A program made the position numbers and the translations under genes. 64,000 bases of DNA from Candidatus Hodarchaeota archaeon. GTDB taxonomy: Archaea > Asgardarchaeota > Heimdallarchaeia > Hodarchaeales > Hodarchaeaceae. Below are positions 27,590 to 37,282 of the stretch, in pieces; positions within the stretch are counted from its first letter, which is position 1, and every line of letters begins with the position of its first letter. The notes below the pieces were generated by a model. That model worked only from the letters and a program-made list of their open reading frames with translations, made no database searches and was not told the DNA's origin. Where the stretch lies: positions 62,001-126,000 of the forward strand of contig JAEOSR010000062.1 in the NCBI GenBank assembly GCA_016840285.1, given 5' to 3'.

Positions 27590-27729
27590 TTTACATCCTT
27601 CTTTTGAAGTTCTTAGTTTCTTTACCATTAGTTTTTCTCTTTTTTAAGAATTGTTTCATATTAAATAATAATAGAGATTTTTTCGGAAGGTTAGAGTAGG
27701 ATGGTCCCAGAGAATGATCAAATATATTC

Positions 27730-29103
27730 TTATAAACGGTTAAATTGTGAAAGTGAGTCTTTAAAAGTCTCTAAATACTCATAAAACAAATTTTCTGCCA
27801 ATTCAAGATCATCAATCATTGGATATAAAGCGAAAGCCTGAATACCAGCCTCTATGTCTCCTTCAACAGAAGCTTTAGTAATTAATTTCGAAATTGAGAT
27901 TTCTCTACAACACAAAGCAGTGATAGCCTCTGGAAGTTTTCCAACAGAGACCCCCAAACCTCCTTGTTTATTCACTATACAGGGAACTTCAACAACTGCA
28001 TCTCTTGGTAGATTTGCTATTGTTCCGTTATTCTCAATATTCAATGCTGGTTCATAAGAAGAAGCATCAATATATATCTCTGTTATTAGATTGGCAATTC
28101 TTTCAGCAAGATCTGGCTTCAAAAAATCAATCCCAACTTCACCACCTATCAATTTTCTTATTGTTTGCCAATTTTTTGCTTTATTTCGAAGATTTTCGTC
28201 AAAATTAAAGTGGTAGAGATTATACTTATCCCAGTTCTCTTTTCGTGCAGTATAGGGAAGATATTCAGAAAGATGTGTTTCACCTGGAACAGGGAGAAGC
28301 TTATATATTTTGAAAATATGTCTTGTTAAAGCCTCATAAGTGGTTGGTAATTTATCAATATGTTGGAGGATAAGGGGATAGAGATTTTCCCCATCTGATT
28401 TTCTTCGTACTTCTAACATCCATGTAAAGTGGTTTAATCCAGCTGCTAAAATATTATATTCATTTAAAGCTAGATTTCGGTATTCATCATGTTTCAATTC
28501 TTGAAATTTGTTGATCCCTAGATCTTCTGTTAAAATACGTCCTAAGAGGGAATATCCATACCAATATTGGTGGCAAAAACTTATGCAATTAATGTTGGCA
28601 TAGTCTTTTGCCGCATAATGAATCCTCGATAATGGATTTGTAAAATTTATTAACCACGTATCTGAGGCGAGATCATGGATGTCATGCAATATTGGCATTA
28701 TAACTGCAATATTTCTTGCGGTATGACCGAAGGATCCAGGCCCCCCATTCTCAGCATAATGCCAAATACCAAACTTCTTCGCAATTTCATAATCTATTCG
28801 CCAAGTCTGCTCCCGATTTACTCCTATGGATAATACGACGAAATCAGCGTCATCTAACACTTTTTTCCGGTCTGGTTCAGCAATTAATTCTATTTTTGAT
28901 TGATAACGACTTTTAATCACGTTAGCTAAAGATGCAACTAAATTTAGATTGTGTTCATTGATATCGACCATATAAAGAGATGCATTTTGGAGTTTCGGGT
29001 TTGATAATATATCGTTTAACGTTACAAAGCAAAAATTTGAACTTCCTGCTCCTATTACTACAATTTTTGGTTCATTTGGCAAAGAAATCACAATTCTTCT
29101 CAA
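27730..29103 (-). CDS. GH4-family NAD/metal-dependent glycosidase (first copy)
   Basis: 457 residues. GH4 enzymes oxidise the sugar at C3 with bound NAD and a divalent metal, then eliminate the aglycone. The Rossmann motif VVIGAGSSNF, a long NGGPGSFGH segment, INFTNPLSRIHYAA and the metal-binding Cys-His pair in SFCHQYWYG are all seen. It resembles the alpha-galactosidase/alpha-glucuronidase-type members more than the phospho-glycosidases, but substrate cannot be told. TTG 29082 is an alternative start: a GTGAT lies just upstream and it matches the start of the paralogue at 31248. The two GH4 genes flank the secreted barrel protein at 29325. Confidence 0.88.
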   Translation of the reverse strand: MRRIVISLPNEPKIVVIGAGSSNFCFVTLNDILSNPKLQNASLYMVDINEHNLNLVASLANVIKSRYQSKIELIAEPDRKKVLDDADFVVLSIGVNREQTWRIDYEIAKKFGIWHYAENGGPGSFGHTARNIAVIMPILHDIHDLASDTWLINFTNPLSRIHYAAKDYANINCISFCHQYWYGYSLLGRILTEDLGINKFQELKHDEYRNLALNEYNILAAGLNHFTWMLEVRRKSDGENLYPLILQHIDKLPTTYEALTRHIFKIYKLLPVPGETHLSEYLPYTARKENWDKYNLYHFNFDENLRNKAKNWQTIRKLIGGEVGIDFLKPDLAERIANLITEIYIDASSYEPALNIENNGTIANLPRDAVVEVPCIVNKQGGLGVSVGKLPEAITALCCREISISKLITKASVEGDIEAGIQAFALYPMIDDLELAENLFYEYLETFKDSLSQFNRL

Positions 29104-29324
29104 TTCAAGGAATCTAGTGGGTGAATTTCCTATAAGTTAATTTAAAAAACGTAAAAATCTTTACCATTTAAAACATATTTAGATATTTATCAGAACCAAC
29201 GTTATGCTGTCCTTATGTCATACTAGGATGATTGTTTTTCTAAAAGGAATAATTTGTAAAGTGTTTTAGAGGAAAACAATTTATTCAAGAATCTTTATAG
29301 AATCTGAATTTTACTCCGAAAGGG

Positions 29325-31193
29325 ATGAAAATGCAAGTGTTGCGAGTACAAAGCATAACCCGGGGACGGGTGATGCGTGGTACGGGTATTTTTTTTTTAA
29401 TGCTACTAATTATAGGTTCAGGACTCTTTATTAGGTTAGTATTGATAAATTTTAAGAATCAATCGAATACATCAGGGAAACCAGGTCAAATTGACCGAGT
29501 AGAGTTAATGCCAAATCTCCCCGAACCATTTCACATGCGAGATTGGAACCAAGTAGCACGAGATTACGACGATCTAGTCTTTAACTTTAGTAAAACAGGA
29601 ACCTATCTTCCGTTAATCAGCTGGGACTATTCATATTGGAATTTTGATCGGGAGACATTTAGTATGCCTTCTTACGTTGGTAAACCAATGGCAGACGAAG
29701 CAATTAACTGTATGGCTGCGGTACTGAGTGCAACCCTTGTTGGAATAGACAAAAGCAACCAAAGTGGTTATAACTGGATTGAAATGTGTGAGAATTGGTA
29801 TAATGTTGACACTGAACAATATATCTACTTGAATAATCGGCATGCTCTAGCAAGTACCAGTTATTGGTATGTGCTCTTCCCTAATTTAATATTCTATCAG
29901 CTAGCATATTACTATCCAGAGACAGGCGATTTTCAAAATGAAATACTAGGAGTTGCTGATAGATGGTACGATGCCTGTGTTGCATTAGGCGGTAGTGTTG
30001 ATCCTAGAAGTGTCCCTAATTTTGCTCACACAGCTTTTGACTTCGATACAATGCAATCTGTCTACCACGGGCATAGAGAACCTGATGCAGCGGCAGCCAT
30101 TGCTTGGCTCGAGTACATCGCCTATTTGAAAGAAAATAATTCTAAATATTTACTTGCTGCAGAGTGGTGTTTGGAATTTTTAAGCCAATTAACTTATAAT
30201 CCTCTCTATGAAGTGTTACTACCATATGGAGCCTATATCGCAGCACGAATGAACGCAGAAATGGGTAAAACTTATAATACTCGAAAAATCATCAATTGGT
30301 GTTTTGGAATAGGTGATCATCAAGCACGATATGGCTGGGGTGTCATTGCACAGAATTGGGGGGGTTACGATTGTCATGGTTTGCATGGAAGTATAACTGA
30401 TGGTGGTGGTTACGCTTTTGCGATGGGTACTTATGATAATGTAGGATGTATGGTACCTATCGTCAGGTATGATGATCGTTATGCACGAGCTATAGGAAAA
30501 TATGTGTTGAACGCGGCAAATGCTGCTCGACTATTTTTTGGAAATGGTTTAGATGCCGCTCATCAAGATAGTGAAGACTGGATAGAGGCATATGATCCGA
30601 ATTATTGCATTGGTTATGAAGGACTCCGTAAAACATGGGGTGGAATAAGTCCCCTCGCCACAGGAGATGTGAACAGAGATAGATATCAAAACCAGATTGA
30701 GCTAACTAATCTTGGTCTGTATGGAAGTTCTCATGTGGGTAATTTAGGAGGAATTATTGCCTCGACAAATGATGAAAAAATTTTGCAGTTAGACTGTTTG
30801 GTGACTGACTATTACCATGATGAAGCTTATCCTACATACCTCTATTACAATCCATATGATGTCACTAAAATGGTAAAAATCGATGTTGGATTAGATTTAA
30901 TGAGTCTTTATGACACTACAACCGAAAAGTTCTTGGCAACAAATGTTTCAGGTTTGATTTCATTTCAGCTCCCCGCAGATTCTGCTGTTGTAGTAGTTGT
31001 GGTTCCTGCTGATGGAATCATAACTTATGAAGGAACAAAAACACTTATTAATAATATTACGGTCGATTACGAACCAATTATAAAGGATACATCTATCACA
31101 CAGACAGAATCAAGCCCCTTTCCCAATTTTTTCTTGATTCTCGGATTTTATATTTCACTTGTATGTTTCTCTCGTAGAAAAAGGAATACTTAA
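29325..31193 (+). CDS. Secreted, membrane-anchored helical-barrel protein of unknown family
   Basis: 622 residues with an uncleaved-looking N-terminal signal anchor (about 22-42) and a C-terminal helix followed by SRRKRNT. The middle contains a helical barrel-like pattern with many W, Y and H residues. A GYDCHGLHGSITDGGGYAFAMG block sits near 345-365; its His/Asp/Gly-rich make-up could form an active site. A beta domain (about 490-570) precedes the last helix. ATG 29331 is an alternative start, since AGGGATG lies just upstream. It stands alone on the plus strand between two GH4 genes. Lyase or hydrolase activity on an extracellular glycan is an inference. Confidence 0.7.
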   Translation: MKMQVLRVQSITRGRVMRGTGIFFLMLLIIGSGLFIRLVLINFKNQSNTSGKPGQIDRVELMPNLPEPFHMRDWNQVARDYDDLVFNFSKTGTYLPLISWDYSYWNFDRETFSMPSYVGKPMADEAINCMAAVLSATLVGIDKSNQSGYNWIEMCENWYNVDTEQYIYLNNRHALASTSYWYVLFPNLIFYQLAYYYPETGDFQNEILGVADRWYDACVALGGSVDPRSVPNFAHTAFDFDTMQSVYHGHREPDAAAAIAWLEYIAYLKENNSKYLLAAEWCLEFLSQLTYNPLYEVLLPYGAYIAARMNAEMGKTYNTRKIINWCFGIGDHQARYGWGVIAQNWGGYDCHGLHGSITDGGGYAFAMGTYDNVGCMVPIVRYDDRYARAIGKYVLNAANAARLFFGNGLDAAHQDSEDWIEAYDPNYCIGYEGLRKTWGGISPLATGDVNRDRYQNQIELTNLGLYGSSHVGNLGGIIASTNDEKILQLDCLVTDYYHDEAYPTYLYYNPYDVTKMVKIDVGLDLMSLYDTTTEKFLATNVSGLISFQLPADSAVVVVVVPADGIITYEGTKTLINNITVDYEPIIKDTSITQTESSPFPNFFLILGFYISLVCFSRRKRNT

Positions 31194-31247
31194 GCTCCTA
31201 CATGATTTGAAATTATTGAAAAACAAACTAGATAAAAATAACTAGAT

Positions 31248-32621
31248 TCATTGAAATTGAGGTAGATATTTCTTATGTACCTGAAGAAAATCATCAAGTA
31301 TTTTTTCAGCCAAATTGAGATCATTAATCATTGGATCCAATGCAAATGCTTGAAGTGCCGCTTCTCTATCTCCTTCAATTGAGGCTTTAGTAATCAATTT
31401 GGCAATAGATATTTCGCGATGACATAATGCTGCAATTGCTTCTGGTAATTCTCCCATTCGTATACCAAATGCTCCCATTCTATTGAGGGTCACTGGAACC
31501 TCTACCACAGCATCATTTGGTAAATTGCTTATAGTCCCATTATTAGTAATGTTCAATGCTGGTTCGTATGTATTTGTATTGGAATAAATTCCCGCAATGA
31601 TATGTTCACCACGATCGAAGGGATTTAGAAGTAACTTATCAAGAGACTGTGTCCCATTAACCATATCTCGAATCGTATTCCACATTTGTTTCCTGGATCT
31701 TAGTCCCCATTCAAAATTATAGAGTTTAATGTCAAATTTGGTCCAATTCTCTTTTGTGGCTGTGTAGGGGAGGTATTCAGTTATATGACAATCTCCTGGG
31801 ACTGGAAGCAGTCCGAAGACATCGAACATATGTTGAGTTAGTGGTTCAAAGTTTGCTGGCAGGTCAGCGATTTTTTCTCTAACTAATGGATACAGATCTT
31901 CTCCTGTTTCTTGACGTCTAATATCAATCATCCATGTAAAGTGATTAAGCCCTGCTGCTTTAACGTCATAATTTGCTACAGCTTCTTTAATAAATAATCT
32001 TTGTTTGACATAGCTCTCATCAGTCCATTCAAACACCCAGTCAAGATATTCTGTGATTTTAAGATCCATAGCCAAGATACGACCAAGAATACCATATCCG
32101 TGCCAGATCCCATGACAATAACTAACACATCGAACTTTGGCATAATTTGCAGCATAATGAATCCGTGGCAGAGGATTTGTAAAATTAATTAGCCAAGAAT
32201 CTGGTGCAAGATCATGGATGTCATCTAAAATCGGCATAATGAATGCTAATCCTCGTGCAGTGTGTCCGAAACTACCAGGACCACCATTTTCAGCATAATG
32301 CCAAATATTATATTTTTTACCAATCTCGTGATCCTTCATCCATGTTTCTTCTCTATCTACAGCAACGGAAAGAACTACGAAATCTGCATTCGTTAATTCT
32401 TTTTTACGATCAGTAGTTGAAAGAATCGTCATTTTTGAATTCCATTTTTGATTCATACGGTGAGCTAAAGCTGTGATTAGGGCTAAATTATCCTTATTAA
32501 TATCAATAAGCACTAAAGTAGATCCTTCTAGGTCTCTGTGTTTCATGATACCACCAAGGTTTTCTAGACCAAAACTAGCGCTTCCTGCACCGATAATGAC
32601 AATTTTTGGACCATCTGCCAT
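31248..32621 (-). CDS. GH4-family NAD/metal-dependent glycosidase (second copy)
   Basis: 457 residues, the same length as the first GH4 copy and similar throughout: Rossmann motif VIIGAGSASFG, NGGPGSFGH, INFTNPLPRIHYAA, and metal-site SYCHGIWHG. The residue after the metal-binding His is Gly here and Gln in the other copy, a position next to the metal site, so the two may differ in substrate or metal. ATG 32621 has GAGG eight bases upstream. It is the last gene of an operon with the glycosyltransferase (gap 34) and the GH13_18 phosphorylase. Confidence 0.88.
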   Translation of the reverse strand: MADGPKIVIIGAGSASFGLENLGGIMKHRDLEGSTLVLIDINKDNLALITALAHRMNQKWNSKMTILSTTDRKKELTNADFVVLSVAVDREETWMKDHEIGKKYNIWHYAENGGPGSFGHTARGLAFIMPILDDIHDLAPDSWLINFTNPLPRIHYAANYAKVRCVSYCHGIWHGYGILGRILAMDLKITEYLDWVFEWTDESYVKQRLFIKEAVANYDVKAAGLNHFTWMIDIRRQETGEDLYPLVREKIADLPANFEPLTQHMFDVFGLLPVPGDCHITEYLPYTATKENWTKFDIKLYNFEWGLRSRKQMWNTIRDMVNGTQSLDKLLLNPFDRGEHIIAGIYSNTNTYEPALNITNNGTISNLPNDAVVEVPVTLNRMGAFGIRMGELPEAIAALCHREISIAKLITKASIEGDREAALQAFALDPMINDLNLAEKILDDFLQVHKKYLPQFQ

Positions 32622-32655
32622 CGTTTTTTCCTCTGCAATAATTAATGTACTTTAA

Positions 32656-33852
32656 TTAAACCTCTTTAATGACTTCGAAGGGTATTTCTGAAGGGAGTTT
32701 AATCATTAATTCTTCCCATTTTTTTTGAAATCCAAAGTAGAAGCCAGAATTCGTTTTTGCATATGATGATGCTTCATTAAAAAAAGAGGGTATAGCTTGA
32801 AGTTTTTCGTACAACTCTTGGGGTTTTTTTACAGTTGTCAAATCACTCTCATTGTGGAATATGAAATAAAGAAGCTCTGTAACCAGGATTTTACCTTCTG
32901 TTTGTTTCAAGAAAGTACCAGGATAAGGATCGTAAAGATTGGCTTCTATACCTAACTTTTCAAGTTTAGCTTTCGCGTAGAAAAACCTAAAGACGTCTTG
33001 TTTGAATTTTGCCATGTATGAAGTCTGAGATTTTGGTGGTATATGGATTATTGAGAGAGATCTATCCAATTGGGCATCAAACCCAAAATACTTTACATTC
33101 CGTAAATAATCCATATCCTCTCCTCGTGTCATTAATGGATCAAAAGGCACTCTAGTCCAGCAATTTCTATGAATGACCATGTTTCCTCCAAAAGCAAATG
33201 GAGTATCAACCAACCTGCTTTTACCTTCGATAATTTCAAAGGTTTTGTTCATGATTTTAGGTTTATTCCATACTAATTCCCACCAAGGAACTTTAGACTC
33301 ATCTAAGAAAACAGACCCGTCTTCATTTCTATAGAAACCTAGTATTAATCCAAGGATTTTACCATCTGATTTTTTACCAATAAATTCTGTTGCAATCCTT
33401 AAAAAATTTGGTTCAGTAATTATTTCATCATCATCGATTAAAATACTAATATTTTTATTCAGTAAATGCGGGATGAGAATGCACAAATTTCTTATATTCC
33501 CATATCCCGTGTTTGATACAAGAGTTGAGAATTCTGAGAGAGAATTCGAATTTAAATACTTATTTAACCTATGATATTCCTCAAAACCGAAATATGAGAG
33601 GTTATATGGCAAATTAAGCTCTTTTAATAAGGTTTCAACTTTACTATCCATTTCTTTTCCTATTTCATCTCTAGTTGGTGCTCCAATAACTAAAACGTCA
33701 AAATCCCCCTCTATATTTGAAAATGAAAACAATGTTCTAGTTAATGTCTCTTCTGGGAATAGAAGGTCAGTTGGATGGTCATAAATAGAGTCACTATTCG
33801 TAAGAGACCCCTTTTTCCAATAGGTTGGTACAACAATAATCGGGCTGTTCAA
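32656..33852 (-). CDS. GT-A-fold glycosyltransferase
   Basis: 398 residues from a TTG start. The acidic motif ILIDDDEI near residue 140 is the metal/nucleotide-sugar site of GT-A enzymes. It is followed by FGGNMVIHRNCW and an RGEDMDYLRN block, as in inverting or retaining GT-A enzymes of the GT2/GT78/GT81 kind. There is no membrane helix, so it acts in the cytosol. It is sandwiched between a GH13_18 phosphorylase and a GH4 enzyme, spaced by 16 and 34 bases. Pairing of such a transferase with a sugar-glycerate phosphorylase is known in bacteria, so synthesis of a glycosylglycerate-type compound is one possibility. Specific donor and acceptor are unknown. Confidence 0.75.
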   Translation of the reverse strand: MNSPIIVVPTYWKKGSLTNSDSIYDHPTDLLFPEETLTRTLFSFSNIEGDFDVLVIGAPTRDEIGKEMDSKVETLLKELNLPYNLSYFGFEEYHRLNKYLNSNSLSEFSTLVSNTGYGNIRNLCILIPHLLNKNISILIDDDEIITEPNFLRIATEFIGKKSDGKILGLILGFYRNEDGSVFLDESKVPWWELVWNKPKIMNKTFEIIEGKSRLVDTPFAFGGNMVIHRNCWTRVPFDPLMTRGEDMDYLRNVKYFGFDAQLDRSLSIIHIPPKSQTSYMAKFKQDVFRFFYAKAKLEKLGIEANLYDPYPGTFLKQTEGKILVTELLYFIFHNESDLTTVKKPQELYEKLQAIPSFFNEASSYAKTNSGFYFGFQKKWEELMIKLPSEIPFEVIKEV

Positions 33853-33868
33853 CGTTAAAATTTCCTAT

Positions 33869-35767
33869 TCATTTAACACTCTTTAACCAACAAATTTGAT
33901 AAGGTTTGAGAGTTAATCGTAGCTCCTTTGATTTATTAGAATATTTTGCATGTGAGATTAAATCTTTGTAACAGTCGATTCCATCCATTTCTATATTTTT
34001 CAAATCTAGGTGGATGAGTTGATCTTTGCTGGATACATTTACAAGAGCAATTATTTTATCGGTTTCCTTAGACGACGATATTAAAACAGAAACCACAGTA
34101 TCACTAACAAGGAATGGTTTGACATGACCTCTAAGTTCGAAGGCTTTTTCGACAGTTCGTATATTTATTAATGTTTTAATTTTTGAGAATACTTTGTAAG
34201 CTATAGAATCCTTATCTGTTAACAATTCATCTAATTCTTTCTTATTGAGGATCTGGCGATTGATTGAGCGGTTTTCATCTATCTCCCCTTTGTAATTAGG
34301 GATTGCTAGCAATCCATTAATGTAAATTGAGGATACACCTTTAATCATCAATCCTAACGCAAATACAGCTAAATATCGGTCTATCTGAAGTTCAACTGGT
34401 TCCTCCTCGATTTCTGAGTTAACTAAATTCCAAGGAGTTGAGCATAATTCGTATATAATTCGTTCTCCACCTGGTAAGATTGAATAATTAGGCAATGCGC
34501 CATGTTTTTCAATCAGAATTTCTTGAAGTCTCTTTTTTTCACTGTCAGGGAGCCATTCCCCTATTGGTTTCAGACCCATTCCATCATGAGTACCCAAAAC
34601 AGAAACAAAGAGTCGTCCATTAGGCTTATGCAGTGATGGAATCCAATTCATATAATATTTTGATATTCCAGTAAGGACTGAATGGATAGCAAGAGGGAAA
34701 TGGCTAAAAAGATAGATCATATCACAATTTTCTTCTTCTTCGTTGATGAGGTAGTGAAATGTCGTTTCCTGTGGTTCATTGATCTCTCCAATTAGTACAA
34801 TCGGTAAATCTTGAAATATTCTGAAGATATCCCTAAATATTCGAATAATGACAAAAGTTTCAGGGAGATGAAGACAAGTCGTTCCAAGTTGTTTCCATAA
34901 GTAGCCTACCGCGTCTAATCGGATCCACCTGACTCCTTTACTTATGTAAAATAACATTATTTCGATGAATTTTAATAAGACATACGGATTCTGAAAATTC
35001 AGATCTACTTGTTTTGTAACAACAGTTCCATCAGGATCATTAGGTCGACTAAAGGTAGTCCATACCCATCCTGTTTTTTCTAAAACTACCTCATGTATTT
35101 TAATGTCTTGGTTGGGTTTATTAAATGTTGCCCATCGTTTTCCATTTTGATTACTTAGGATAAAATAGGGTGTTAATACAGGAGTGGAACGAGCTCGAGT
35201 GATTTTAAGTAAAATTTCCTTTTTAGGCTTTTCATCTTTGTTGAAGTTAATTGTATAGTCTGTAAATCTAGGATCACCAGTTAATGATCTTTGGATTAAC
35301 GGGTTATCAATTGAAGCATGATTAAGGACACAATCAACCATTAATGTGTCAAAAACATTTTGTAGCTCAGTAAAATCCTTCCAATTTCCATTTCTTGGAT
35401 CCACTTCAAAATAATTCAACACAGAAAAACCTCTATCTGTATCCCAAGGATAAAAAGGTAATATATGAACACCATTTATTACTCCTCGAATGTATTGCTC
35501 AGAAAATTGATAGAGTGATTGTATAGGTGTTGTTAATCTGTCTTGTATTGAATTTGCATAAGTATTGATGAAAATGTCTTTATGTGTGAATTTACTCCCC
35601 TGAATACTATTGATTAAGGATTTTCTTGTTATGGAGTGAAGTAATATCTCGTCATACTTTTTGATAATTAATTCGATTTCACTTAATATTTCACTAGCTT
35701 GTTCACCATATAATATCTTCAGGTTTTCAATTATACCTTTCTTTAAGTTTGTTGAAATTCTTACCAA
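33869..35767 (-). CDS. GH13_18 family phosphorylase (sucrose/glucosylglycerate phosphorylase-like)
   Basis: 632 residues from a TTG start, somewhat longer than sucrose phosphorylase (about 490-510), close to the longer glucosylglycerate phosphorylase group. The four GH13 blocks are present: DCVLNHAS, RLDAVGY with nucleophile D285, IGEIN with acid/base E328, and GTHDG. The opening HILPFYPWDTDRGFSV near residue 110 is typical of GH13_18. These enzymes release alpha-glucose 1-phosphate from an alpha-glucoside by phosphorolysis. It heads an operon with a GT-A transferase and a GH4 enzyme, next to an ABC sugar importer. The true acceptor (fructose, glycerate, glycerol or other) cannot be decided by eye. 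Confidence 0.85.
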   Translation of the reverse strand: MVRISTNLKKGIIENLKILYGEQASEILSEIELIIKKYDEILLHSITRKSLINSIQGSKFTHKDIFINTYANSIQDRLTTPIQSLYQFSEQYIRGVINGVHILPFYPWDTDRGFSVLNYFEVDPRNGNWKDFTELQNVFDTLMVDCVLNHASIDNPLIQRSLTGDPRFTDYTINFNKDEKPKKEILLKITRARSTPVLTPYFILSNQNGKRWATFNKPNQDIKIHEVVLEKTGWVWTTFSRPNDPDGTVVTKQVDLNFQNPYVLLKFIEIMLFYISKGVRWIRLDAVGYLWKQLGTTCLHLPETFVIIRIFRDIFRIFQDLPIVLIGEINEPQETTFHYLINEEEENCDMIYLFSHFPLAIHSVLTGISKYYMNWIPSLHKPNGRLFVSVLGTHDGMGLKPIGEWLPDSEKKRLQEILIEKHGALPNYSILPGGERIIYELCSTPWNLVNSEIEEEPVELQIDRYLAVFALGLMIKGVSSIYINGLLAIPNYKGEIDENRSINRQILNKKELDELLTDKDSIAYKVFSKIKTLINIRTVEKAFELRGHVKPFLVSDTVVSVLISSSKETDKIIALVNVSSKDQLIHLDLKNIEMDGIDCYKDLISHAKYSNKSKELRLTLKPYQICWLKSVK

Positions 35768-35884
35768 AGGAATAATAACATCCTACTTGGCGTCAATAAG
35801 AATTAAATAACACGTGAGTTGATATTATTTGTCTTTAATTGTTTATTAATAATTTGCATATCTAGATTAATAGGAAAAAAAAAG

Positions 35885-35892
35885 TATAAATA
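35885..35892 (+). promoter_or_regulatory. TATA-like element
   Basis: TATAAATA is preceded by an A-run that could be the BRE. Transcription would start near 35914. This places the RNA start downstream of the ATG at 35898 and supports ATG 35925 as the real start of the following small gene. Confidence 0.45.
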
Positions 35893-35924
35893 GAGTTATG
35901 GCCCACAATAGACTGAAGAAGACG

Positions 35925-36116
35925 ATGACATCCAATAATCAATATAAAAAACAAGAAATTTGGCTTCCACCGGATTGGTTCTTTTTACGGCCTTATAAGG
36001 CCTTAAAGGATGATGATAAAATGTCCTTGAAATTTCTCATTATCACGTCTCTTTTCTTTTCTCTTTTCATAGCCATAATGATAATAAAATTGATAATGTT
36101 TCCTGTCCACTACTAA
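35925..36116 (+). CDS. Small single-helix membrane protein
   Basis: 63 residues from ATG 35925 (72 from the alternative ATG 35898). The TATA-like element at 35885 predicts an RNA start near 35914, after the first ATG. A hydrophilic first half with WLPPDWFFLRPYKALKDDDK is followed by a single membrane helix (LIITSLFFSLFIAIMIIKLIM) and a short tail. It stands alone between two minus-strand operons. Family not recognised. Confidence 0.45.
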   Translation: MTSNNQYKKQEIWLPPDWFFLRPYKALKDDDKMSLKFLIITSLFFSLFIAIMIIKLIMFPVHY

Positions 36117-36154
36117 TTTCATTAAAAAACCAGGAAATTAAGAAAATTAAATCA

Positions 36155-37252
36155 TTAATAGAGCGTTTTCTCTGTTTTTTTATCAAATAAATAGATTCCT
36201 TTTGGATCAAATCCCACACTGAATTGTTGGCCAATCTCATATTCGTTGTCTGGTGGAAAGACCGCTAAGAAAAGATCATTTCCAATTTTAAATTCGGTAT
36301 CTACTTCAGTACCTCTGGGTTGAGCAACAGTGACTTCAGCAGGGATTATATATTCAGATGGTATATCCGTGGGTTCAAAGATTAGATCCTGAGGCCGTAT
36401 TCCCATGACTAGTTCATTGTGGTCAAGTGATCGAACGACTTCCACCGTTTTTTCTGGCACAGGTAATTCCATTGAGGATAATTTTAACCAAAGCTTACCA
36501 TCTTTTTCAATGGAGGTTGCTTCATTGAAATTCATGGGAGGAGAACCAATAAATCCTGCGACAAACTTATTCACTGGTTGGTAAAAGATTTCATGAGGAG
36601 TACCTACCTGCTGTAAATAACCCTTTTCAACAATGACTATACGGTCACCCATTGTCATTGCTTCCACCTGGTCGTGTGTGACATATAATGTTGTTATTTT
36701 CAAACTTTTTTGTAGTTTCTTTAGTTCAGCACGCATTCTCACACGAAGTTTTGCGTCTAAATTGCTTAAGGGTTCATCCATTAGGAAAACTCGTGGTTTA
36801 CGGATAATTGCACGACCAAGTGCTACCCGTTGGCGTTGTCCTCCACTTAATTCTTTTGGTTTTCTATTTAAAAGTTCGGATATTCCCATAATCTCTGCAG
36901 TATCTAACACGCGAGAATTAATTTCTTCTTTCGGTACTTTACTTACCATTAAAGGGAAAGCGAGATTATCGTGAACATTTTTGTGAGGATAAAGCGCATA
37001 AGATTGGAAAACCATAGCAATATCTCGTTGCTTCGGGGTAAGATAATTTACGACCTCCTCATCGATTTTTATCTCACCTGTTGTAGGGGTCTCAAGACCA
37101 GCAAGCATACGAAGGATTGTACTCTTACCACAACCACTAGGGCCTACAACGACAAGAAATTCTTTGTCAGGAATTTCAATAGAGAAGTCTTTTACTGCAG
37201 GTTCTTCTCCTCCAAAATCTTTGACAACATTAATGAATTGAATTGAAGCCAT
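36155..37252 (-). CDS. ABC sugar importer ATPase, MalK/UgpC type
   Basis: About 365 residues from ATG 37252, which has GTGAT just upstream. Walker A GPSGCGKST, Q-loop FQSYALYPH, signature LSGGQRQ, Walker B FLMDEPLSNLD and switch VTHDQVEAM are all seen. The last 120 residues form the TOBE/MOP-like regulatory domain with the IRPQDL motif. It is the last gene of a four-gene minus-strand operon with substrate-binding protein, MalF-type and MalG-type permeases, and would power uptake of an oligosaccharide or glycoside. Confidence 0.95.
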   Translation of the reverse strand: MASIQFINVVKDFGGEEPAVKDFSIEIPDKEFLVVVGPSGCGKSTILRMLAGLETPTTGEIKIDEEVVNYLTPKQRDIAMVFQSYALYPHKNVHDNLAFPLMVSKVPKEEINSRVLDTAEIMGISELLNRKPKELSGGQRQRVALGRAIIRKPRVFLMDEPLSNLDAKLRVRMRAELKKLQKSLKITTLYVTHDQVEAMTMGDRIVIVEKGYLQQVGTPHEIFYQPVNKFVAGFIGSPPMNFNEATSIEKDGKLWLKLSSMELPVPEKTVEVVRSLDHNELVMGIRPQDLIFEPTDIPSEYIIPAEVTVAQPRGTEVDTEFKIGNDLFLAVFPPDNEYEIGQQFSVGFDPKGIYLFDKKTEKTLY

Positions 37253-37282
37253 TTTAATCACTTATTATTATGTCTAACTATT

